DNA of 64,000 bases from Albidovulum sp. (GTDB taxonomy: Bacteria > Pseudomonadota > Alphaproteobacteria > Rhodobacterales > Rhodobacteraceae): the NCBI GenBank assembly GCA_028823855.1, contig JAPPFL010000018.1, positions 1 to 64,000 of the forward strand, in the 5' to 3' direction. This document shows positions 57,332-64,000 of the stretch, piece after piece (position 1 is the stretch's first letter; the number at the start of each line of letters is the position of its first letter). Below the pieces are notes generated by a model. It ran no database searches. It had not been told where the DNA came from and worked only from the letters and a program-made list of their open reading frames with translations. Position numbers and translations under genes: made by a program.

Positions 57332-58597
57332 ATGCAGAACGACCTCTCGATAGCCAACCTGATGAATAAAATTGGCGAACGCGCCTCCGAAGCGGCAGCG
57401 ACAATGGCATTCGCTTCAAGCCGGCAAAAATCCGCGGCGCTCGTCAAGGCGGCGGCGGAATTGCGAACTCGCGATGCCGAGATTCTACGCGAAAACCGAA
57501 AAGACTTGGAATTCGGTCGAGAAAAGGGGTTGTCAGATGCCCTTTTAGACAGACTAATGCTCGATCGAGTCCGGATCGCCGGAATTGCGGATTCGTTGGA
57601 AACCGTCGCCGAATTGCCTGAACCTATAGGAGAAATCATAGCAAGTTGGGATCGGCCTTCGGGATTGAGAATCCGCCAAGTTAGGACACCGATCGGGGTA
57701 GTGGGCATAATCTACGAATCTCGGCCGAATGTAACGGCCGACGCTGGAGCGTTGTGCGTCAAATCAGGCAATGCCGCCATTCTTCGAGGCGGTTCGGAGA
57801 GTTTCCATACGTCGTCGGCTATCCACAAATGCCTTGAAGCCGGTCTAAGCGAAGCAGGCTTGCCGATTCAGAGCGTTCAATTCGTGCCTACGAGGGACAG
57901 GCGCGCGGTCGGAGAAATGCTGAGAATGTCCGATCACATCGATATTATTGTGCCTCGAGGCGGCAAGCGTCTAGTCGCGCGCGTCCAGTCCGAGGCTCGC
58001 GTGCCTGTTTTTGCGCATCTTGAGGGTATTTGCCACGTTTATGTCGATGCTCGCGCGGACATCGAAAAAGCCCGCAAAGTCGTACTGAACGCCAAGACTC
58101 GCAGGACGGGAATATGCGGTGCAGCCGAATGTTTGCTTGTCGACAATGCGTTTTGGGAACGCAACGGCGCTCCCTTCATTTCCGATTTAATTGAAAAAGG
58201 CGTTGAAGTCCGCGCTGACGACACTCTCCAATCAATTGATGGCACGGTAGCGGCAACTCGCGAAGACTTCGGCAAGGAATTCCTGGACATGATCATTGCA
58301 GCGAAAGTAGTCGACGGCGTGGACGGCGCAATCGGTCATATCAGGGAGTACGGCTCGAATCATACGGAAGCGATCATTACGGAATGCGACAGAACGGCCG
58401 ATAGGTTTTTTTCGAGACTAGACTCGGCAATCCTAATGCGCAACGCTTCAACTCAATTCGCCGATGGCGGCGAATTCGGCCTTGGCGCAGAGATTGGTAT
58501 AGCTACCGGAAAGTTGCATGCGCGAGGTCCGGTTGGAGCCCGGCAGTTGACTAGCTTCAAATACCTTGTCGAAGGCGACGGAACCGTTCGCGCATGA
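57332..58597 (+). CDS. proA: Gamma-glutamyl phosphate reductase
   Basis: ProA reduces gamma-glutamyl phosphate to glutamate semialdehyde with NADPH, the second step to proline. The 421-residue aldehyde dehydrogenase-fold enzyme has [28 protein letters not shown] near residue 115, [11 protein letters not shown] near residue 150, [11 protein letters not shown] near residue 208 and the catalytic cysteine in [29 protein letters not shown] closes it. ATG 57332 has GGAG 7 nt upstream; GTG 57314 is in frame but less likely. Confidence 0.96.
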   Translation: MQNDLSIANLMNKIGERASEAAATMAFASSRQKSAALVKAAAELRTRDAEILRENRKDLEFGREKGLSDALLDRLMLDRVRIAGIADSLETVAELPEPIGEIIASWDRPSGLRIRQVRTPIGVVGIIYESRPNVTADAGALCVKSGNAAILRGGSESFHTSSAIHKCLEAGLSEAGLPIQSVQFVPTRDRRAVGEMLRMSDHIDIIVPRGGKRLVARVQSEARVPVFAHLEGICHVYVDARADIEKARKVVLNAKTRRTGICGAAECLLVDNAFWERNGAPFISDLIEKGVEVRADDTLQSIDGTVAATREDFGKEFLDMIIAAKVVDGVDGAIGHIREYGSNHTEAIITECDRTADRFFSRLDSAILMRNASTQFADGGEFGLGAEIGIATGKLHARGPVGARQLTSFKYLVEGDGTVRA

Positions 58598-58644
58598 AAC
58601 GAAAATTGGGAGCGTAGTTTAGGTATTAGGCGCGCCGGCGAAAA

Positions 58645-59268
58645 CTAGATCTGCCAAGTTCGAACATCGCCGCAATCGATATGAACAAAATTCGGGCGAC
58701 GGTACCGACCGACGCCGCCGCTGGCGCATTTGGTGGCGGCTGATGCAATCTGCCTCGACGACCTGTTCTTTAACTGAACATCGGCGGCTTGGCCCTTGAT
58801 ATGGAGGGAATTGCGCGCGACGCTTCTACTTGTCCGTCTGAGAATGTCGTTTGTTCGCCGCGTGCGAAAGCCAGATAGCAGCTTGAACGGCTCGTCTGTT
58901 TCCAAAATCGCGCTGATCGCAGACAGGTTGTCGATGTTTCGACGATCCATCCTGGTTTTCCTTTGGTCTCTCCAGTCGCGCATGAAGAAATCGATTTCGC
59001 CCATTACTTCGGGAATATACTCGCCGTCGATCCAATAGACCGCGTTCAGGTATTCACCCGTATGGCCGCTATACATTTTTAGCCGACGAATATTGCCGGC
59101 CCCCTTGAGATAGCCCGGGGTATTGGTGTATGCTGGCGCGGCCGCTACGCAGATCGCACCCGCGAAAATGCCCTGGAGTAGCGTACGACGATTAACTTTC
59201 TCTAAGCTTGGAAGTTTACAATTTACCTTATTCGGCGCATTGCCGTGTCTAGCAATTCTTGTCTCCAT
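58645..59268 (-). CDS. DUF882/peptidase M15-like exported protein
   Basis: A 207-residue exported protein of the DUF882 (YcbK/MepK-like) family, which are M15-type peptidoglycan peptidases. A twin-arginine-like signal lies near residue 27 (NRRTLLQGIFAGAICVAAAPA). The catalytic core shows LSGFRTRRTNDILRR (near residue 128), the SLHIKGQAADV histidine and aspartate zinc site, and NFVHIDCGDVRTW with the last histidine. YWIDGEYIPEVM and FFMRDWRD are DUF882 blocks. ATG 59268 has GGAAAC nearby. It likely trims peptide cross-links; its neighbour is an L,D-transpeptidase. Confidence 0.9.
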   Translation of the reverse strand: METRIARHGNAPNKVNCKLPSLEKVNRRTLLQGIFAGAICVAAAPAYTNTPGYLKGAGNIRRLKMYSGHTGEYLNAVYWIDGEYIPEVMGEIDFFMRDWRDQRKTRMDRRNIDNLSAISAILETDEPFKLLSGFRTRRTNDILRRTSRSVARNSLHIKGQAADVQLKNRSSRQIASAATKCASGGVGRYRRPNFVHIDCGDVRTWQI

Positions 59269-60031
59269 GTTTCCGGCCTGTATACGTTTTGGTAGTGCAT
59301 GAAAAAAATGGTACCAGCTGCTCACCGGGCAACTCTACAGCAATACATTGACACAGTCAATATTTAAGACTCGCTGCGAAGCCCGTCGAAACAGCGCTTA
59401 ATTGCCTTACCGCATGCCAGGTTTTTGGCAGGAACGGGCCTTTCCACGACAGAACGAGTTGCATCATTGGCTTTAGGAAACACAAAATATAGAGAATTCT
59501 CTTTCATTTACATGTTGAAATATAACGATTTTTACAAATCGGTAGAATTTCAAAATCCTAGTACGCTAGAATGGGAATGCAATTTCAGATTGTTCTTAGG
59601 GTCCCAAATGCCGAAACTGTGGATCGTCCCGGCAATTCCAGTAATTTGGAAATTTTGAACCTTGGTTGACAAATTTTCTCTCTTGGTTGGAATTTTTTCA
59701 GCGTGATTCGTTTTGCGCACTAAATTGCGATGTGCATAAATTCCGCAATTCGGATCAAGCGCCGTTCGGAAGTGGATCGTATGTTCAAGCAGTGTTTCAA
59801 ATTCTTTCAACAATAGCATTCTGGATCAAGTTGCCAAAGAGACTTCGGTAGCTAGTCGAAGTCGAGAATTCATCTTGGAAGGAACAGAGTCAACGATTAT
59901 TGACTATCTTATTGAAGCAAAATTGTATCATTTCCTTTTTTCAATCGCTAGGAAACCGTTCATGTTTTGCGAATCGAGCAGACGTACTCTACAGAAGCCT
60001 CCAAGAAAAAGCCTTATCCAGAAGGTGTAAA
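59269..60031. other. Divergent intergenic stretch
   Basis: About 760 bp between the DUF882 gene (-) and the L,D-transpeptidase gene (+). Short frames are present but none is supported. It contains the divergent promoters of the two cell-wall genes; no clear boxes could be fixed. Confidence 0.45.
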
Positions 60032-61636
60032 ATGAACGCGCTGAATAACTTCCGAAAAACTTTGTTTGCTCTTGCGACGCTATCTCTGGCTTTCGCGACT
60101 ATTTCGCCAACCGGTGCGCGAGCAGAAACCGAGACGATGGCTTTCAAATTGGCGCTTGCCAACGCCGTTTCAATCGACGAATCGCTGCTTGAATTCTATC
60201 GAAAACGAGAGTTCCGGCCGCTTTGGATCGTAGGCGATGCAGCGTCGAATCGCCGAGCCGCATTGTTTTCAGCGCTAGAAGATGCCGCCGGGCACGGTCT
60301 TCCGCGAAACCGATACAGACCAGAGGAGCTACGCAGTCAGTTTGCCGCTGCGAATACATTAAGGGAATTGGCAATCGCGGAAGCCTCGGCAAGCCTGGCG
60401 TATATTCGATTTGCGCGAGACTTGCACACCGGAGCGCTCGAGCCTGAAGAAATCGACGAGGGAATCAAGCGAAAGCGCAGGCCCGTCGAAACCGACTTCC
60501 TGATGACGCGCATACTTGCGCCGGACCCGCGATCGTTTTTGGCAAAACTGGCTCCCTCGGACCCGGCTTATTTAAAACTGCGCAAGGAACTCATGCGGCT
60601 CGACATCGCCATTGCGAATGGCGGCTGGGGAGAAACGATTGGCACCGACATCGAATTCTTAAGACCTGGAGACCGAGGACAGGACGTAGTGGCCCTGCGG
60701 AATAGGCTCATTCGGATGGGGTATTTGTCGAGAAACGCAAGGGTTGAATACGATATTCATGTCGAGAACGCTGTAAAGCGTTTTCAATCGAGGCATGGAT
60801 TTTCTGCCGACGGCATAACCGGGCCGCTAACTATAAGCGCGTTAAATAAGTCCGCCGAAGAGAGACGCGTCCAGGTTGCGGCATCTCTCGAAAGGCTTCG
60901 GTGGCTGAACCAGCCTCTTGGCAATAACCATGTTCTTGTCAACTTGGCGGATTTCAGCGCGAGAATCATCGAAAACGGCCAAACTGCGTTTTATACAAAA
61001 GCGGTAGTCGGGAAATCGGAAAGGGATTTGAACACGCCTGAGTTTTCCGGACTAATGACGCACATGATTGTTAATCCAGTCTGGCATGTCCCATACTCGA
61101 TCGCGTCGAAAGAAGTCTTGCCGGTGTGGAAAGAGGATCCCACGGCCGAAAGTGAACTGCTTATTTTCGACAAGGAAAACAATGAAGTCGATCGAGCCAC
61201 CATAGACTTTGAGCAATATTCGGAATCGAATTTCCCGTTCAGTCTCAAGCAGCCGCCCGGACCGCTTAACGCCCTTGGCGAGGTCAAGTTCATGTTCCCG
61301 AACAAATACAGCATTTACTTGCATGACACGCCCGAAAAGAATCTCTTTGAACGCGACGTTCGCGCCTTCAGCCACGGATGCGTTCGGTTGGGTAAGGCTC
61401 ACGAATTGGCGACCTTTCTGCTTGCCAAGCAGGTTCAATTTCCCGAACGGCTGCTAGAACTGGCGCTCGTCGAAGAAGAAGAGATCAAATTTGATCTTGC
61501 CGAGCCGTTGCCCATACACCTGGTATACCGCACCGTCTGGGTAAGTGCCGGCGGCGAAGTAAACTATCGACAAGACATCTACGGACGAGACAGAAAGATT
61601 TTCGATTCTCTGATCGAAGCCGGGCTCGTATCCTGA
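60032..61636 (+). CDS. L,D-transpeptidase (LdtD/YcbB-like)
   Basis: A 534-residue periplasmic enzyme making 3-3 cross-links in peptidoglycan. A signal peptide covers residues 1-31 (LFALATLSLAFATISPTGARA). A scaffold domain follows (SLLEFYRKREFRPLWI, GLPRNRYRPEEL), then a peptidoglycan-binding domain near residues 213-275 (LRPGDRGQDVVALRNRLIRMG, FQSRHGFSADGITGPLTISAL) and the YkuD domain with the nucleophile Cys450 in SHGCVRLG. ATG 60032 has AAGGTG just upstream; the frame is open 44 codons further without a site. It is 43 bp before lpxD. Confidence 0.93.
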   Translation: MNALNNFRKTLFALATLSLAFATISPTGARAETETMAFKLALANAVSIDESLLEFYRKREFRPLWIVGDAASNRRAALFSALEDAAGHGLPRNRYRPEELRSQFAAANTLRELAIAEASASLAYIRFARDLHTGALEPEEIDEGIKRKRRPVETDFLMTRILAPDPRSFLAKLAPSDPAYLKLRKELMRLDIAIANGGWGETIGTDIEFLRPGDRGQDVVALRNRLIRMGYLSRNARVEYDIHVENAVKRFQSRHGFSADGITGPLTISALNKSAEERRVQVAASLERLRWLNQPLGNNHVLVNLADFSARIIENGQTAFYTKAVVGKSERDLNTPEFSGLMTHMIVNPVWHVPYSIASKEVLPVWKEDPTAESELLIFDKENNEVDRATIDFEQYSESNFPFSLKQPPGPLNALGEVKFMFPNKYSIYLHDTPEKNLFERDVRAFSHGCVRLGKAHELATFLLAKQVQFPERLLELALVEEEEIKFDLAEPLPIHLVYRTVWVSAGGEVNYRQDIYGRDRKIFDSLIEAGLVS

Positions 61637-61679
61637 CTCGAATTCGAAGCGCGGCGGGCTAGGCTGCGGGCGAATTCCA

Positions 61680-62735
61680 TTGGGAATTTCAGTCGGCGAA
61701 CTCGCCGCGGCCATTGGCGGGAATGCGGAAGGTGATTCTGAACTGCGAGTCCATGGGTTAGCCGAACCCGAAATTGCCGGACCCTTCGACCTGGCACTTG
61801 CCTACGACTCTAAGTTTCGTTCACTGCTTGCCGACAGCATGGCGCAGGCGGCGCTGCTTCGAATTGGCGCGAGCTGGCGGGAATATGGAATCAAATCTGC
61901 AATTCTGGTTCGGAGACCGCGCCACGCGCTTGCTCTAGCTAGCACTATTTTTTCCCCGCCGAGCGAATTCGAACCCGGTATACATCCTTCGGCTATAATT
62001 TCGCCTACGGCGCGAATCGGAGCAGGGTGCAGGATTGGACCCTTTACCGTCGTACAGCCCGGGACAAGCATTGGAGCCGGTAGTATCGTCGGTTCCAGCG
62101 TATCGATTGGATGCAACGTCCGAATTGGAGAAAGAGCAGTAATTTATCCGGGCGTTCGCATTGGACGAAATGTCGTCATCGGACACAGGTTCATCGCCCA
62201 CGCCAATTCCGTGTTCGGAAGCGACGGATTCGCCTTTGAAACAGACAATGAGAAATCCGGCGAAACGACGGCGAGCCGCCGCCAAAAGATCAATTCGCTC
62301 GGTTCAGTGCTGATCGGGGACGATGTTGAGGTTGGAGCCAACTGCGCGATAGATAGAGGAACGATTTCAAACACGGTGATCGGAAGCGGTACGAAACTCG
62401 ACAATTTAGTTCATGTTGCTCACAATGTTCGGATCGGCGAGGATTGCATAGTGTGCGGGCAGGTCGGAATTGCAGGATCCGCCAAGGTCGGAGACAGGGC
62501 CGTATTTGGCGGCCAAGTTGGAATCGCCGACAATATTTCTATTGGGAATGACGTAGCGGCTGCGGGCGCCTCGGCCGTGTATCGCGATGTAAGGGACAAC
62601 ACTCAGGTAATGGGATTTCCGGCGACCGAATTATCGAAGAACATGGCTCAATACAGACACGTCTCGAAATTGCCTAAACTTGCCGAGAGAGTTCGCAATT
62701 TGGAACGGTGGCTTGCCAAGTTACAGAAAAATTGA
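61680..62735 (+). CDS. lpxD: UDP-3-O-acylglucosamine N-acyltransferase LpxD
   Basis: LpxD adds the second 3-hydroxyacyl chain (amide-linked) to UDP-3-O-acylglucosamine in lipid A synthesis. The 351-residue product has the uridine-binding N-terminal domain (ISVGELAAAIGGNAEG, LALAYDSKF) and a long hexapeptide-repeat helix (GIHPSAIISPTARIGAGCRIG). DGFAF, NCAIDRGTIS and the catalytic VHVAHNV (His245/His248) follow. A C-terminal helix ends the chain. The start is TTG 61680; no ATG fits the frame at the family's N-terminus. Normally this gene sits between skp and fabZ; here it lies about 58 kb away in this window, after an L,D-transpeptidase. Confidence 0.95.
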   Translation: MGISVGELAAAIGGNAEGDSELRVHGLAEPEIAGPFDLALAYDSKFRSLLADSMAQAALLRIGASWREYGIKSAILVRRPRHALALASTIFSPPSEFEPGIHPSAIISPTARIGAGCRIGPFTVVQPGTSIGAGSIVGSSVSIGCNVRIGERAVIYPGVRIGRNVVIGHRFIAHANSVFGSDGFAFETDNEKSGETTASRRQKINSLGSVLIGDDVEVGANCAIDRGTISNTVIGSGTKLDNLVHVAHNVRIGEDCIVCGQVGIAGSAKVGDRAVFGGQVGIADNISIGNDVAAAGASAVYRDVRDNTQVMGFPATELSKNMAQYRHVSKLPKLAERVRNLERWLAKLQKN

Positions 62736-63236
62736 TCGCGTATCTCGATGCAAAGAACGACGACGGCGCGATGCGCGTCCGATTTGTATGAAATTGCAGA
62801 TAGACTCGACGTATTCGGACAGTCGCCTGCCATGACCTATTGCGGACCGATAATTCAATTGGTCCACTGCGGGCGCAGCCAAGCTAGAATTAAATGGCCG
62901 ACACTTCTTCCGGTTCGAGCGTTAGCAGCTCGCGAGCGCAATCGGATTAATCAGTCCAGCGTAACCGAGACCGGTAGTAAACCATGCGTGCGTGCGAATA
63001 GCTCCTTGGGATCGATCGCCCACTCCATTCTAAGCGGGCCATAGCGCAGCTTTCGCATTTGATTGCCGGAGTGAACGAAAGCCGCACTCGAATCGGAGCG
63101 TTTCCAATTTCCGAATCCAAGTGCAGCCGCCCGCCCGCCGGTCAATTTCGCAACCGTCCGAACGGCCGAATCGACGGCGGATCGAATGCCTCGCAACAGC
63201 TGCCATATGTCGCGAAACGAAAGGGATTTAGAATTT
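62736..63236. other. Stretch after lpxD with a doubtful minus-strand frame
   Basis: About 500 bp. A minus-strand frame ending at 62951 reads LSFRDIWQLLRGIRSAVDSA and LRYGPLRMEWAIDPKEL, protein-like but with no recognised family, and its upper part runs into the ialB gene in another frame. It may be a small unknown gene or a decayed one. No other content is seen. Confidence 0.35.
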
Positions 63237-63842
63237 TTACTGGTTCCCTCTCGACGCGGACTGCACCTCGGCAAAACCGGCGGTAAATCCGTCGAGCGAA
63301 ACCACCCCGCTAGTGGGTTCATCCGGGAGATAGACGGAGCGAATCGTCAAAATCATTGTTTTCGATTTTCGCAATAGTTCGACTTCTGCAGTCGTGAAAG
63401 CCAGCCTGGCGACGCACCCATTTTCAAGGCAATATTTGAATGGATATGTTTTTGCGGGAGTTTTTCCTACTGCGAGCACGAGGTTGGCTTCAAGGAGGGT
63501 CCCAAGCGGAGTTGTGATATTGGCGCCAGCACCGAGATAGGCAACATCAGGTACGTCGAATACTTCGATGCGCGCGATACGGTCTCCTCGCTTGTCTATA
63601 ACCAGTTGCTGCATGTTGCAGTTTTCCGTATCCTTACCGGAATACAGGCAATTGACGACCCAGTCCCCATGCACGGCGCGGGTGTAAATTTCTCCTACTT
63701 GACGGACGACCGGTTTACCGACCGCCAGTTCTCCGCCTCCGCCGATTGTTGCGCCTGCCTGCGATTCGCTACCTTCCTGCGCCGATAGGGCGGTCGGAAC
63801 GCATAAGCAAACAGCTGCCAAAACTATTTTGAATGGTGTCAT
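63237..63842 (-). CDS. IalB-family exported protein
   Basis: A 201-residue protein of the invasion-associated locus B family, common in alphaproteobacteria and first linked to red-cell invasion in Bartonella; most members have no known function. A signal peptide covers residues 1-22 (KIVLAAVCLCVPTALSAQ). HGDWVVNCLYSGKDTENCNMQQLV and YPFKYCLENGCVARLAFT hold four conserved cysteines that probably form two disulfides. ATG 63842 precedes the signal peptide; the frame is open 15 codons further. It may be a periplasmic or outer-membrane-associated protein. Confidence 0.88.
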   Translation of the reverse strand: MTPFKIVLAAVCLCVPTALSAQEGSESQAGATIGGGGELAVGKPVVRQVGEIYTRAVHGDWVVNCLYSGKDTENCNMQQLVIDKRGDRIARIEVFDVPDVAYLGAGANITTPLGTLLEANLVLAVGKTPAKTYPFKYCLENGCVARLAFTTAEVELLRKSKTMILTIRSVYLPDEPTSGVVSLDGFTAGFAEVQSASRGNQ

Positions 63843-64000
63843 GACATAACTTTCTTGTCTTAACCTGCATCGCGCTGACCATACCAAATCGACTGCAAAA
63901 TGTCACTACTCGATCAAGTCAAGTTCGCTTCGTACCTGATCTCAACCTGGACTCGATTGCAGATTTAAGCAAATGAAACGGGTTTTTCGAGGCGAACGGA

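Noticed and set aside
62951-63322. Minus-strand frame of 123 codons
   Set aside because: Upper third overlaps ialB and no family is recognised; left as doubtful content of the intergenic stretch.

Overview
The window is a piece of an alphaproteobacterial chromosome. Three things support this. The order of the backbone genes is bamA-skp-fabZ-lpxA-lpxI-lpxB, then gltA/gltX, lexA, moeA-moaC-trpCDGE-ppiD, and further on tRNA-Ser, rplU-rpmA-obgE-proB-proA. LexA has the alphaproteobacterial operator GTTC-N7-GTTC. Several families are typical of the class: LpxI instead of LpxH, IalB, a DUF882 protein, and TRAP and TAXI transporters. Genus cannot be named from the sequence alone. Coding density is low for the group. 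Long unassigned gaps, broken transposases and truncated genes suggest a genome that is losing function or living with a host, but this is inference.

Layout. 0.1-6.6 kb (+): outer-membrane assembly and lipid A synthesis, with tight 4-bp stop/start overlaps from fabZ to lpxB. 6.6-10.1 kb (-): a YbaK-type editing protein and a TAXI-TRAP transporter with a fused permease. 10.3-14.8 kb (+): glnE, an M24 peptidase and a small unknown protein. 14.9-17.7 kb (-): gltX-gltA. 17.7-19.3 kb: an IS5-type insertion sequence and unassigned DNA where comEC is often found. 19.4-27.9 kb (-): a dense run ppiD-trpE-trpG-trpD-trpC-moaC-moeA-lexA. 28.5-32.9 kb (-): a DctPQM TRAP transporter followed by an aminotransferase.

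32.9-52.7 kb is an accessory island of surface-polysaccharide genes. It holds two GT2 glycosyltransferases, a glycosyltransferase fragment, an rfbF-rfbG-epimerase-C-methyltransferase cassette for a CDP-6-deoxysugar, an opposing operon (second methyltransferase, PhyH dioxygenase, GNAT-WbqC fusion, CmcI-like protein) and a DegT aminotransferase. It contains GC-rich remains of at least two transposases and possibly an integrase, and it abuts the 3' end of tRNA-Ser(CGA). The set can plausibly build and decorate unusual 6-deoxy, branched or N-acylated sugars, and it is the best candidate for an undescribed pathway here.

52.8-64 kb returns to core genes: tRNA-Ser, rplU, rpmA, obgE, proB and proA (the last two separated by about 0.8 kb), a DUF882 protein, an L,D-transpeptidase, lpxD (displaced from the lpx cluster) and an IalB-family protein.
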